DNA from: Angiostrongylus vasorum | Lineage: Eukaryota; Nematoda; Chromadorea; Rhabditida; Metastrongylidae | Reading direction: 5' to 3' | NCBI GenBank assembly: GCA_018806985.1 | Contig: JADANN010000339.1 | Coordinates: forward strand, 806,001 to 870,000 | DNA: 64,000 nucleotides | Shown here: in pieces, positions 1 to 11,528 of the stretch | Numbering within the stretch: the stretch's first letter is position 1 | How the letters are laid out: each line of letters begins with the position of its first letter | The notes under the pieces: model-generated | The model's database searches: none | Told to the model about the DNA's origin: nothing | The model's input: only the letters and a program-made list of their open reading frames with translations | Position numbers and translations under genes: made by a program

Positions 1-329
1 ACGTAAACCAAACACTCCACTAGGCACGCATAGGACGCAGAGACGTAATGGAGAAGATTTTGAAGTACGGGTTACGATCCTCGCGCAGGGATCGAGAACA
101 CAAGCGCGCAAAATTCTCGAGGCATTCTGGATCAATTCCAGGAATCCGAAAATGAACCGCAGGGAGGAATGCCTCATTATCACGCGTGACATTGGGCACT
201 ATATAAGCCTGTTATTCTGATGAGATGGTTACATTACGATTCCATGTGAACTCTGTGCGGTTGGTCTTCACGTGAAATATTTAGTGGAAGACTCATAGAA
301 AGCGGTGAGTGTGCAAAGACTCTGTGTTC
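1..329. other. Intergenic, nothing recognised
   Basis: No open frame with splice sites, no RNA gene and no recognisable repeat was seen here. Confidence 0.4.
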
Positions 330-344
330 AATGTGGTTGAAATT

Positions 345-500
345 TTGGTTCAGCATTTTTCTCTGTTTGGTTATGGAGGCGTTTGACCGTGTAGATTGCA
401 GTCAACTTGACCTTTCCAGGCTCTGAGGAAGGCGAAGTCCGCCGGAACGTCAACTTGTACGTAAATAAAGAAATAAAATAACACCTCGTGTTTGCTAAAC
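345..500 (+). repeat. Repeat family F (hairpin-motif repeat), single arm
   Basis: A stretch of about 150 bp similar to 36350-36490 and to the right arm at 15815-15905. Shared landmarks are a block CTGAGGAAGGCGAAGTCCGC followed by GGAACGTC, an A/T-rich AATAAA stretch, and CCTCGTGTTTGC. The same core motif occurs in several other repeats in the window. No coding potential was recognised. Confidence 0.5.
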
Positions 501-570
501 AGAAGTAGAAAAAAAACCCATTTGAGTTCCTTGCTCTATCGATGCACCAAGTACCACGGCCGCGTAGCAT

Positions 571-1697
571 GGTTTAACATTTAAAGCTTGAAGAGATATA
601 ATTGAGAGTCAGGAAATAAAGGTTTCAATGTTAGATGGTGCAATAAATTCATAAGCTATAGTTTCCAGATGAACCGAAAACATTAGATTTAAATTGAGCG
701 TGTTGGACAATGATATCTTTCTTTGCATGAACCCGAAGTAGTGCTGGGAGCAAGTGATGTGTAAATTGCACAGAAGTGGATAATGACGCCTTCTTGATGT
801 CTAGTGAGAACAGATACTACTGTAGTGGAAGCCACTGTTTTCCTTCCAGTTTCATGTAGCCACGCGTGAGTAGGTTACAGAGAGCTCATCTAACCATTGG
901 TTTTTAAAATACACTGGTGATAAGATAGAAAGTCACTAACTTTCCAGCCAGCAGAACAGAAAAATGAGCTGGTTGTTAGGAAGCAAATTAGAGAGTCGCA
1001 CTGAACGTGCACTAGAACACAGAGAACATGTTTTGTTTTAGAGAATTTCCTCTATATCGGCCGTTGCTTGTGATGAGGACCTGGCGATGTGCAGGAATTT
1101 CAGAATGCCAGGAAAAAATAATACTGAACCGGGATTAATGATGTTAATGAGAAGTTACACTTCGTTGAGGCGTAATCGGATCACACGCACGAACCCGACA
1201 ACCTTCGTGGAGGATAGTTGCAAAAACGAAGTAGATGATAGAAGATCGCTGGCCAGAAAAAATGGGTGCGAGGATGGATCAGTATTTAAGTGGCTCAGTT
1301 TGAGCTCACGTACATCTTCCTAAAGCTAGACGGTAAAAAGAAATGACAGTAGTTCTTTAGTAATTTTTTTTCTTCACAAATTGTACTTGTTCCAGCAGTT
1401 AATAATGTTGTTTTTTGGCCAAACCGTTGTATTCACTTGCAAACGGGCAGAATGAAATTCAGATAAGAGAGTACTTTTGGTTGTAAACATGTTATCTAGC
1501 AGATCCATTGAATAATGCCAGTTAAGTGCTTACAAAAGAGGCTAACGATAAGGCTTTAATTAGAAGCAGCTTAGTGATTTCTGATATTCTGGCTAACATC
1601 AAAACACACTACGTGTAAGCCGATTACTGTAAACCTGCTCGCCTAAGTTGTCACTCTAATAAACGTACTGCAAGTACAAAAAACTCCTTTGTTTAAG
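571..1697. other. Intergenic, upstream of the aspartic protease gene
   Basis: Only short shadow frames are present. No repeat shared with the rest of the window and no clear promoter element was seen. Confidence 0.4.
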
Positions 1698-4231
1698 ATG
1701 CACCTTATCGTTCTCCCTTGCTGTTCTCAGTTCAGCTGCTGCAGCTGTGTTTCAGCATTCACTCATGTGGCGAAAGCCTAGAAAGGTATGAAATCCTCAT
1801 TTCTAGAAAGGAAGTTAGCCGCTACAATATTTTCGTTTCTTCTAGATACAAATGATCGAAAGAGGTGAGCATGCCGCATACGTCGAGCATCGTAACGCCA
1901 TGCGTTCATCGAAGCTCAACACAGAGTCACAGCAAGTAGGGAAAAACCTTCGCTTAATAATAGTTGATAAAAAGATTCGTCTGAGGAAATAGCTTTGTAA
2001 GCGAAGAAAACATTTTGAAGATCTTCACTCTTAATCCGATGTTTCCACTCCATCAGATAAGGATTGTTCCAGTTTATTCCACCACTGTTCCTTTGTCTCT
2101 TTCTTTTTTTCTCTTGAACCACTATGCAACATCTTATTGACCATCAGCATTTTGTTACACAAAATATCTTGTTTACCCGACAACTAGGTTTGGGATCCGA
2201 AATAAGCGGTAATTTCCCACCATTATCATCGACGTGAATGGGCTTTTCTTTAAGACATTTCTCTACGGCAACTATGAGTTTGTCGGTAACATCACAATAG
2301 GCACACCCGATCAGGAGTTCGCTGTCATTCTTGACACGGGATCGGCCAATCTTTGGATTCCTGGAATTTCTTGCAAGTGAGTGACTTAGCGATGATATAA
2401 AACCTCTTACAAAGTTGGACATTTTATATATAGATCTTTACAATTTGTCAGATTCCTCTTCAGCGATAGCCTGAACCAGGTGTCGTTCACTGGAAGAAAA
2501 GGGCTTTTAATGAGATCATTTGCGGTCCTCTTTGCTTCCAAGCATTCCAAAATAAGACGAGAATCTCTATTCAAAATCTTCCATAGTATGGACTTCGCTA
2601 GTTGTTTTCTGAATGTAAAAAAGTGTTTTGAATGTTTCTCCGAGATCCTCACTGGGGAGAACTGTGAATCTGTTGTTATTGGACACATATGTATGTTGAG
2701 AGTAAGAATGTTAAATATACCAATTTGGCTTACGCACACCATTGGAAGTGAGAGTTTCTATAAAAGCAATGTAGATCGGAAAATTAATGCTCGCATTTAG
2801 TTACTCGTGCGATCTGAAAAGAAGGTTTGCACCGTCATCATCGAGTACTTTTATCAAGAGTAAAATGGGCTGGAAAATCCATTACGGATCGGGAGCCGCC
2901 GAAGGATTTTTTGGAACCGATGCCATTAAGTTTGGTAGAAATGCTGTAGATTCGTCAAGGAGTTTTTTTTTGTTCCAAACTATTCTGTTGTTTTAGTTTG
3001 GTGGAAGTACGGAGCAACAACTAGCAGTTCCGAACACCACTTTTGGCATAGCCACGAATATCTCTGGGGATTTCAGCGAAGTTGGTGAAAGCCAACGAGT
3101 GCTGGTGATAACGGCGGCAAAGCTTCTCGTTGCAGGATCCAACCGATGGAATCCTAGGTCTGGCTTTCACTGCCATTGCCGCGGGCCATGTCAAGCCACC
3201 ACTCATCAATGCCATCTACCAAAGTAAGATCAATAAAAAATCTAGATACGTGAAGTATATATAAGAATTTTTGAAATAATATTAATTCCACTACTTATCA
3301 AAAATCTTCCAAGACTTGCTCGATCAACCACTGTTCACTGTTTGGGTGGAACAACGAGGAACCCCTGAGAGAACACCTGGAGGCTTATTCACGTACGGTG
3401 CAATTGACACCGTAAATTGTGGACCAGTGATTGCCTACCAACCCCTGTCATCTGTCACCTTTTTATCAGTTCCAGATTAGTTGTCGTTATATACGTACCT
3501 GATCTTAGAAGTCGTATTGTATAAAGACCTTAGCATTTCAGATTTCTGGAATTGGAATGGGAGAATACTGGCACTCAAAGGTTTACGAAGCTATTTCCGA
3601 CACCGGTACTACATTCATCGGTGGACCAAAAATGGTTACGGATCGCCTTGCTGAAGCTGCTGGAGCTTCAGTATAAATCTTTGAATCTTTTTTCGTTTGA
3701 AGTTTAATGCCAGGATGTGGTTTTATTCATTTTTATTTTTCATGTTTATTTTTTATTCATTTTTCATTTTTTTCATTTTCATTTCATTTTCATTTTTTAT
3801 TTCATTTTTTATTTCAATTTCATTTTTTATTTAGTATAGCACTGCTGAGGAATCATACTTAATTCCTTGTAATGCTACGCCAAGCCCTATTGACATTAAA
3901 ATCGGCGGGAACATCTATTCAATCCAATATATCAACTACATTGTTAGCGTAAGTTTTACTGTACTCCGTTTGTTTCCTAATCCACTGCAGATACGTTGTG
4001 TCCCTCTTACTATTACAAAACTACTTTATGCCTAAATTTCTGCAGTTCAGGGTAAAAATTTCTCTTTAAATTTAGGCAGGAGGAGACAAGTGTTTGCTAG
4101 ACATCTTTCCCCACGAAAACGCCGGCTTCGGGCCGACTTGGGTTCTCGGCGATCCATTCATTCGTCAGTTCTGTAACATTTACGACATCGGAAATAGTCG
4201 TATAGGATTCGCGCCTTCGCTTAAAAAGTAG
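1698..4231 (+). CDS. Pepsin-family (A1) aspartic protease, secreted, ten exons, with two apparent frameshifts
   Basis: Predicted secreted aspartic endopeptidase (family A1, nematode ASP/APR type; in blood-feeding nematodes such enzymes digest haemoglobin in gut or lysosome-like compartments). Exons I assign: 1698-1785, 1846-1935, 2255-2376, 2801-2945, 2997-3080, 3136-3223, 3314-3468, 3542-3670, 3835-3948, 4076-4231, about 389 residues, normal for the family. Visible parts: signal peptide (exon 1), propeptide (exon 2), first catalytic motif [10 protein letters not shown] near residue 86, flap [14 protein letters not shown], second catalytic motif ISDTGTTF near residue 277, and the C-terminal block [21 protein letters not shown]-glycosylation sequons occur at GNITIG and PNTTFG. 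Two oddities: exon 1 needs one base fewer in CCC (1715-1717) to put the ATG in frame with the signal peptide, and exon 7 near 3460 has TTTTT where one base fewer would read into the family's aromatic-Gln-Phe block before ISGIG. The ATG directly follows TTTAAG, a possible trans-splice acceptor. Gene identity is firm; whether it is functional is not. Confidence 0.88.
3700..3834 (+). repeat. CATTTT/TTTATT-rich low-complexity intron
   Basis: Intron 8 of the protease gene is almost entirely an irregular T-rich CATTTT/TTTTATT array that runs into the splice acceptor at 3834. Confidence 0.8.
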
Positions 4232-5194
4232 GAAACTACCATCATGGAGTGCAAGGATGTTATTCTCGTAGAATACTCGGATTAATTCCAATTCGTCTAT
4301 TATTTCCATTGTATGACGAAATTCCTGTTCACAGTTTCAAAATCATTTAGTGAGTAGTTGATAAACGAACGTCTCGCATCTCCCAATTTAAAAGTGTCGC
4401 TAAGCTTTTTTCTACCGATGGTGGTGTGAAATAGTGTTGTGTGTGAATTGATTAAGGACGTTTTGACAAGAGAAGAACCAATGCAGGACTTTTTCAGTGT
4501 CTGTTGAAACAATACTATCGTCCACATTAGTATTTCAGCAATAGGTCTGACACCTTTGGAAGTTACAATGACAATGACAGCAGCCTTAGCCTTTGTGCGC
4601 AATGGGGAGCGGGGCACAAAATCAAGACCATCGATGAGCAATGAATATTTTCATGAAGACCGTAACCGAAAATTACGATAATTTAAGACCGCTACAACGG
4701 TGCCATGAAATGCGTGTACAAGCGAAAACGAAGAAAATGTGCAGAAGAAGAGAAAATAGGGAAAAAATGAGAACAAGAGACAAAGCGTATTAAGGAACGA
4801 TGGGAGGGAAACAACAAGAAATAAAGGGGAGGACTTCTTCAAGGTGATATTCCCAAAAGAAAAGGTTCTTCTTTTAGAACCATGAATCACTAGTTCTACA
4901 TATTTCCAAATATTTACCACCAATAATATGAAAATTTTGATCTTTTCACTTATTCACTGTTTTATTTAAGCATAAACATGTTGTTTCTTTTCTTTTATGC
5001 TGTGCATCTCCGGTAATTGTCGTAGTTGCAGCAGTGTCTTGTGTTTGTGCTCAATAGCTCTCGCTTCCACTCTTCAGAACACCTCGTGGTGTACCATCGG
5101 GATTAAAGCGAACTCTAAATAGACGGCATTCGAAATTTTTCTTGATTTGCTCCATAATAGTCCTGTTTTTTACACAACTTCTTCAAAGTTAACT
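4232..5194. other. Intergenic, downstream of the protease gene
   Basis: Open frames here are shadows without splice support. No repeat or RNA gene was recognised. Confidence 0.4.
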
Positions 5195-5690
5195 TTTTAT
5201 TTACTGCTTATTACAGTTTTTTCACGGCAGATTATTATGTGTGACTCAAGCACAATGACGCTGAGATATTTGCAAAACACCTGACCACAGGTGTTTGCGG
5301 TGCGGAACGAACACGCTATAACCATTTCCGGGGGCTAACGCGTTCACCACCACACCGTGCGGGTCCTTCGTTTCGCCTGCCTCTCAGCTAGTTCTATCGA
5401 TCAGTGCCATCAGCAATCACCCCTCAAGAGGATTCATCTGGGGAGCCTAAATCGCAACGATCCCAGTTAAGCTGAGGCTGTAGTCTAAATCACAATGTTA
5501 GCTTTTTATTTACTACCTATTATAATTCTTTGATTTTATTTTTTTTATGGTTTCGGCTCCCCAGATCAATCCCGCTGAAGAGTGATTGCAGATGGCCTGA
5601 TCCTCACCGCAGACACCTGGGGTCCGGAGTTTTGCAAATATCTCAGCATCGTTGTGGTTGAGCTACTTTTTCATATAGCTGGAAGTACAT
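5195..5690. mobile_element. SINE-like family B, minus copy followed by a partial plus copy
   Basis: On the minus strand 5490-5195 carries the family B order: CTCCCCAGAT head, TAGAACTAGCTGAGAG, a tRNA-like box A region around GGTGTGGTGGTGAACGCG, a degenerate box B (GTGTTCG), CACCGCAAACACC, TTTTGCAAATATCTCAGC and an AGTAAATAAA tail. From 5491 a plus-oriented copy follows, lacking its central part: the head joins directly to CACCGCAGACACC. Inverted pairs of this kind recur at 29740-30017, 30335-30580 and 32315-32625. Confidence 0.65.
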
Positions 5691-5699
5691 TACGAGTGA

Positions 5700-6399
5700 T
5701 TACAACGAGAATCACGCTTATCGATAGCCGGGGTATCCACATTTGAACGGCGTTATTTTTTCAAATTTCTTGTTCGGCAGTGCATGCACTGATAACAATC
5801 AAAGAGCCGTTTCCAGCAGTACGTGTACTGATAACAACTGAAGAGCAGTTAAGGACTAGTTTTTCACTTTGGAATGTAAATTCTAAGGGAAATATAGCAG
5901 CGCTTTTGGCCTGGTATCCAATTTCAGTAGTCGCTTCTTGCACTGCCGTATCGGAAGAACCATTAGTAAAACAGCAAGCATCGATCCACGAACGCCGGTG
6001 ACTGATTGCAATGCAAAGGTGGGATAACCCGAGGTTAGCCATTTAAGGGTTCTAATAGCATTTCCTTCGTTCGTTCAACATTAAACATGTGAATGAGAGG
6101 GATGACATATTTTCTTGCCATAAGTGAGCCATTACCTAAGCATGATTACTTCGACGAACGACGAGGAAAAAGGCAAAAAAAGGGGATGGAAAAAGTGACA
6201 TATCCATCCAGGTATTGACGGAAGCATTTCTCATAAAGTGACAGAGACAATGAAGGAGCAAAATAAATACTTTGATGTCAATTAGTTCCTAGAGACGTTC
6301 CTGGCAATTGATGTAGTTGACTCTACTAGGCATCCTAGAAATGAAAAGGACAAAATTAGCTTATACAATGGCTTTTTATTATTTACCGAGCGTTTTCAT
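5700..6399. other. Intergenic, nothing recognised
   Basis: The opposing frames around 5761-6042 mirror each other and have no splice or family support. No repeat was matched. Confidence 0.35.
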
Positions 6400-6512
6400 C
6401 CAACACAGCTCTGGCATCAATTTTCTGCAAGGATGGAGCGTTTGGTTAGTCTTGGTTGAGAGATTGAGCCACGAATGTATTACAGGGCGCTTCTAACCAC
6501 TGCGTTACACAC
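6400..6512 (-). mobile_element. SINE family A, 5' fragment
   Basis: Reverse complement matches the first 110 bp of family A: box A-like GTAACGCAGTGGTTAGAAG, then a degenerate middle and the GGGA-GGCAAATTGG equivalent. Diverged relative to full copies. Confidence 0.5.
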
Positions 6513-6879
6513 TAGCTGATAGAAATAAAAACGGAAACGTTGTCAACATAATGTTTAATAGGCTAATATAATCAGCTGCGTCAACTGATCCAATGTTGCA
6601 AAGGATATTCCGATGTAGTTTTAAGAAAGTGAGAAAAAGAACTATCTTTTCGGTAACAAACATACCGTTGTTTCGATGATGGTAGGCTGGACATGGATGA
6701 ACTGTGGTACATTTCACTGTCATCTCTATATTGTGGCGGATGAGTAGAGAACACTACCGTTCCCATGGGTATTCCAAATCCACCTGCAATCAGTAGAGCA
6801 TCAATTTGAAAAAACTGGACAACACTGTGGACCTAAAAGAACAAAAAAAATAATGACCAGATAGCCAGAAAGGACAAAG

Positions 6880-6935
6880 CATACAGTTTCCAGCGTTCAT
6901 CACTCCCTGAGGGTTGCGCTATGAATTCAACTTCA
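6880..6935 (-). mobile_element. SINE family A, 3' fragment
   Basis: Resembles the family A 3' end on the minus strand: GCGCAACCCTCAGGGAGTGA followed by ACGCTGG, equivalent to the CAGGGATTGATCAACGCCGA block. Confidence 0.4.
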
Positions 6936-7004
6936 AGAAGTCTAATAGAGTTTATTGAAATATGAATGCGTCGTTCTCTTGTTCAGCAATCGCGAGGTTG
7001 TTAA

Positions 7005-7110
7005 ACAGCATACATTTACCTCCATAGAAAAACACAATACAATACAACAGTAGCTGACGTTTCGGCAGTATCGCCTTCTTCAGAGCCGCTTTTTTTACGT
7101 GCCTTCCAAT
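7005..7110 (+). repeat. Half copy of the foldback element found at 44808-45185
   Basis: TTCAGCAATCGCGAGGTTGT, a run of ACAATAC-type repeats, then GTAGCTGACGTTTCGGCAGT and CGCCTTCTTCAGAG match the left arm of the palindrome at 44808-45185. The other arm is absent here. Confidence 0.6.
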
Positions 7111-7189
7111 GAGGAAGATTAGAACAGCTGATTATGTAGACTAGAGTTTATTGAATTTATATCTAACCTATATACCATATCTAACTTGA

Positions 7190-7315
7190 GGTGGCCCCAG
7201 CGATGTATGAAATCAGTATGGCTATCATGGCAGGCTTGATTAGCTCTGGGTAGAGTATTGAACGAACGTTTGTTTTGCAGGGGGGACCTCTAACCACCAC
7301 GCTACATGCACCTCA
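7190..7315 (-). mobile_element. SINE family A, 5' fragment, degenerate
   Basis: Reverse complement begins with a box A-like GTAGCGTGGTGGTTAGAGG and continues into the family A middle region. Clearly diverged. Confidence 0.4.
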
Positions 7316-7319
7316 TTCA

Positions 7320-8255
7320 AATTGTATATGGCGAAATAAAATTCAAACGATGAAGAAAGGTTAGCAAGTGTTTTCTTTCTCTTCCGCAAATATGAATAAT
7401 TGTGCTGAGCTGTTGAATTTGCACCATTTAGCATTCAAGTGCTCACAGCGCTAATTATAATTACACATTTACGTAATTCACAACCGCCTCGGTAAGAAAC
7501 GACATTGTCGTGCTTAAGGCAAAAATTGTAATGGACCAAAAACAATGTTCCCTTGAACTAATTACTGCTTTGTCATTGCGTGAGGTGCCTAGTGTGTCCG
7601 ACACTGATGTACTGAAACAAAAATGCTTTACTTCCGAGAAAGATTGCCCAATTAGATATGGATTTCACCGACATTTCCATTCGGATGCTCAGCTAAGACC
7701 TAAGCAGTATTTGGAAAACTGCCACCGTTCTGGAGAAAGCTATTGCACAGTACTCTCTGATTAATAACGGCTGGTGACTGTACACGGTGACGACTTGGGT
7801 TGCATTATCACGTCTCCTTGGGAATTCCAAGCACGAAAAAAATTCGCCCAAGCAGCCAAATAGCAGGAAAGTGGAGACTGTACTTACAGAATATCCAACA
7901 CACACTAACAGGTAATCAGATACCAACTGTTAAGTCGAGAATCATCGTGGTGAAGAAGGCATAAGCTCTCGTAAGTAAGTGCATCCTCATTATCGCAGCT
8001 TAAATCTCTTTAAGAATCGTTCAAAGCTCAATCAGAAGACACATCTATCGATTACTATGATTCCAAATGAAAAAATGTGGCCAATTTGTAGTTTTGTGAT
8101 AACGAATAAAACGCAATGAGAACTTTTTGGTGTTTTTGGCCACATACAAGTAAAACATGTGAAAAATTGGAAAGTGGCATACAAGTCGGAACTAAGTCAT
8201 AGTAAAATAACAAGAAGATTAGAATTAAAGCCCCTCGTTTCGACAATTGCATCTC
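7320..8255. other. Intergenic, nothing recognised
   Basis: Several short opposing frames without supported splice sites. No repeat shared with the window was found. Confidence 0.35.
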
Positions 8256-8341
8256 CTAGTCATTCACGGCAAAGGTCACCACCATCATTCGGGAAGGGTG
8301 TGGTAGTGGTGGCGGTGGTGGTGGTGGGCTCATCGGACTGA
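8256..8341 (-). CDS. Tentative proline-rich terminal exon of the Shisa-like gene
   Basis: On the minus strand, after TTAAAAG (acceptor), a two-base phase joins the last base of the exon ending at 10192 and reads FSPMSPPPPPPPLPHPSR, then ends at TAG (8256-8258). Shisa proteins commonly have proline-rich cytoplasmic tails, so the fit is suggestive. The acceptor lacks a strong pyrimidine tract and the intron would be about 1.85 kb with two SINEs in it, so this could be a chance frame over a GGTGGT repeat. Confidence 0.3.
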
Positions 8342-9114
8342 CTTTTAACGATGAACTTAAAACCTCATCGATTTTTCGAAAAGGTGTAAAGGGCAGGACG
8401 ATATGCTGATAGTGGACCAAACGACAGCTAAACAATTTGAAAAGATCTCATTTGTTGGTAGAAACTGCCAAGAATTCTGATTTCAACGAACACGTATGAC
8501 AAAGAAAACGTTGACGCAAGCTATCGTTCTCTAAGAAATTTTTTTCTAGCTAGGCATTATATTTTTCTGCTCTCCAACCTCATAACATCTTACGATACTG
8601 CTAGGAAAACTTTCAGTGAACCTTACTGAATCGCACCTTCCCATCATTTCCAAGAGTCCAAGTTAATAGAATTAACTAACCGGTTCTCAACGTATCAACA
8701 ACAATCAGTCTACGTCATCGATGAACATGACACTTTCAGAACGCTTCATTTACCATGACTAATCGATATTCCATTGAACTCGTGCGATTTTCTGTTTTGT
8801 GAGCTGCACCGAGTGTCGGTGATATTGAGCGCGATCCTATCGTCGCGCTAATCGATATAGGCCTAGGTAATTGGCGGCGATGAGCACTTGTAAACAAAAA
8901 CCACGGAATTTGTTTGTTCTCGTTTTTCTCTATGAAAGATTAGCACAGCAAGCAATGCCATTCACCCAAAGAAAAAAACTAACTCGGTCGACAATTCCAC
9001 GCGGTAAGATATTAAGTTAAACATTTTGACACTAACACTTCTTAAGACAAGTTTTGGGAAAGAATTATACGATTTTAATAGTTAGTTGAGTAATTAGTAG
9101 AGTACTAGAGTAGA

Positions 9115-9395
9115 GAGGCGCGTGTGGCGCAGTGGTTGGAGGCGTCCTGCAAAATAAATGGGATCGATTCCCGCGCCCCCTGGCCCACCAAGACTTCCAT
9201 CCTTCCAGGGTCGGCAAATTGGTACAAGAGTTGTCTGAGAGGATAGCAGCACTGGGTCGATATATCGGTAGGCCACCGCGAGTCATTGTAAAGGTCAGAT
9301 ATGCATTCAGTCACCTCCAACGATACTTAATGAAGTCGAATGGATGGCGCATCCATAAAGGATAGATCAACGCCGAGAGCTTTATCCTTCTTCCT
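9115..9395 (+). mobile_element. SINE family A, tRNA-derived, full-length copy
   Basis: Begins GCGCGTGTGGCGCAGTGG, containing a pol III box A (TGGCGCAGTGG), with box B GGGATCGATTCCC about 40 bases on. The body has GGCAAATTGGTACAAGAG and GATAGCAGCACTGGGTCGAT, and the 3' end GATCAACGCCGAGAGCTTTA is followed by ATCC/TTCC tail units. Possible direct repeat AGTAATTAG on both sides, not flush with the 5' end. Confidence 0.8.
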
Positions 9396-9738
9396 TTTAC
9401 TACAGTAATTAGAATAGTAATATAACACAACGAACTTAAAAACCTATTTGACAACTGAACATATACTATCAAATAGTACTTAACTGAAACCTTACGAACG
9501 GAGGTAAAACGCGGCTTTTATGGTACGGATGGAAATTTGGCGCTTTGCAAATAGGTTGCTAGCAGCACAGTAGTGATCTCTGGCTTTAATTTATTTCAAT
9601 TTGGCGTCAGGTTGAAAATATTGGACTTCTTGTGAACATGATTTGTCTCAAGTAGGAGAGCATGTTCCAGCAGCTGTTCATCGTATTGCGACCCCCAGGG
9701 ACAACCTTACTAAGACTAAGAATCGAGGTGCTAGGGGG

Positions 9739-9862
9739 CACTTGCACGTAGCATCAACGAATGGAGACTCAACTGGCGCCAGCTCGAATTGCTTAGCAGT
9801 CGTTATTGTATTGGAATAGTCACAAATAAGCTGTAGTGTACAGAGTTAAGTAAACTTAAGGA
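9739..9862 (+). repeat. Direct repeat, copy 1 (partner 11279-11403)
   Basis: About 120 bp, starting CACTTGCACGTAGCATCAAC and ending GTGTACAGAGTTAAG, is repeated with roughly 90% identity at 11279-11403. The two copies bracket the transmembrane exon of the Shisa-like gene. No coding content was recognised. Confidence 0.75.
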
Positions 9863-9905
9863 GAATTCGATGGAAGGCAAGGTGCATATGACAAGAACAT
9901 ATCAC

Positions 9906-10155
9906 AATAAAATATTTTATTTACTACCTATTCTTTTTAACGGCAGGGTATGTTGCGAAATATAACTTCTGTAATGCTGAGATTTTTGCAAAACTCCGGA
10001 CCGAGGGTGTCTGCGGTGGAGAATGAACGCGCTATTGTCCTTTCCGGGGAATAACGTGTTCACCACCACACCATGCAGGTCCTTCGTTTCGCCTGTCTCT
10101 CAGCTAGTTCTATCCATAGAAAAGATCGATAGAACTAGCTGAGATACAGGCGAAA
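9906..10155 (-). mobile_element. SINE-like family B, minus copy ending in a short hairpin
   Basis: Reads on the minus strand as family B from the TAGCTGAGAG block to the AGTAAATAAA tail. At its 5' end the element turns back on itself: TCTCAGCTAGTTCTATC (around 10099-10115) is mirrored by GATAGAACTAGCTGAGA (around 10128-10144), after which the second arm stops. It lies about 40 bp from the exon at 10192. Confidence 0.65.
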
Positions 10156-10191
10156 AAAAATGTGAAGTATTTAAGTTTATGAAACACTCAC

Positions 10192-11528
10192 AACATAATG
10201 GATACCAGCCGCTTTCATGGACACTCTCATACAACTGCGGATTACGTCTACGATGTAGCCAACAACCGTTACACAGAAGACAACAGAAGAAAGACAGGAG
10301 AACAGACAATACAACTGACACAATCAATCCGATTATCAGAAGAGTGTAATCAATCCTGAAATCAAATGAGCTGCGAGGAGATATCCCATAATATAAAGTG
10401 CTCAGAAAATATTTAAAATGCTTCAAAATTTTAAAAAAAAACGTTTGTAATCCCTTTATCCAATGAGTGGCTTCGGTGGGCGTCAATAAAGACCCCGTCC
10501 CCTTAGGTGCTGCACAGCTGCTCAGTAGGGTCTGATACTTTAAGGGACACGATGAAAAACAAGGTTTTCGCATTGCACTCTTTATTTTTATTCTTCTTGA
10601 GGAAACGGTTGTCAACATCGGTCCTTGGTCTAAGGGAGACGGTGTTTGTTGAGAAATGGAGGTGTTCTTGGTGCTTCATTAAAGCACAGTCAAACGAATA
10701 TATTCGAATACTACAGCCATATATATTTTTAAGTTATAGGTTATTTAGATTAGATGCATAGATTTTCATCCATATTCCCTAGATTCGAGAAGTCCAGATC
10801 ACGAATCACTTAGCTACGCAGGTGTGCGGCAAAAAATCGAGCACGTTCGGGAAGCTACGACAGCATCAGGAATAAGTAAATAAAACAAAAAACATGAAAT
10901 TTTTGTAGCGTCTCTGTGAATCTATGGTCCTATCAGTTTTAAATATACGCCCGCCTCACAGAACTACATAATATTATAGGAGGTAGGCATTGTTGCAAGC
11001 GCGTAGAGCTTATACTGGATGTAGCCCGTTTAGTGAACTTGGAAGTGAAGTGTTCTTAATAAAGTGAAGGCCAGGAATACAACCGTGTACACAACGCTGT
11101 CGAAAAAACGAGTGTTGCGAACGCGTAATCCGTCATAAGGACAACCACTGAACAACAGCCGCTCGTGACTGCGGCTCCACTGCGCTGTCAAGCGTAGAAC
11201 AGAAAAACCATCGCCTCGATACTCGGATCTCTGAGCGATGCATTACGTTACCTTCGAATGAACAGAACTCGTTGAACTGCACTTGCACGTGGCATCAACG
11301 AATGGAGAGTCAACTGGCGCCAGGTTGAATTACTTAGCGGTCGCTACTGTATTGGAATTGTCACAAATAAGTTGTAGTGTACAGAGTTAAGAAGACTTAA
11401 TACAGAAAACTGACAAGATTTAAAAATACTTACTGAAACGTGGTACCGTATGCAATGAACCGTTCTGCCCGATTGTGCCTGTCATTATCAAATATAGATT
11501 GGTCTTCAGGACCACAGCAATAGTAACC
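10192..11528 (-). CDS. Shisa-like single-pass membrane protein, two internal exons (partial)
   Basis: Two minus-strand exons join in phase. 11528-11434 (acceptor CTTCTCAG, donor GTAAGT) encodes GYYCCGPEDQSIFDNDRHNR and about eleven further residues. 10355-10192 (acceptor ATTTCAG, donor GTGAGT) encodes a hydrophobic segment LLIIGLIVSVVLSVLLSFFCC, then CLLCNGCWLHRRR and about 22 cytoplasmic residues. A Cys-pair domain, a charged linker with DND-R, one membrane span and Cys-rich juxtamembrane residues is the Shisa/STMC6 layout; those proteins modulate trafficking or signalling of receptors. The N-terminal exons with signal peptide and remaining cysteines should lie above 11528 but I could not find them. 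The C-terminal exon may be 8256-8341. The match rests on layout and a few residues, not on a search; a nematode-specific Cys-rich membrane protein is the alternative. Confidence 0.5.
11279..11403 (+). repeat. Direct repeat, copy 2 (partner 9739-9862)
   Basis: Second copy of the 120 bp direct repeat, ending 30 bp from the exon of the Shisa-like gene at 11434. Shared words include GGCATCAACGAATGGAGAGT and TCACAAATAAG. Confidence 0.75.

Noticed and set aside
9115..9200. Functional tRNA gene
   Set aside because: Box A and box B are present, but the unit continues into a 280-bp repeat with TTTATCC tail found at many loci, so it is a SINE head.
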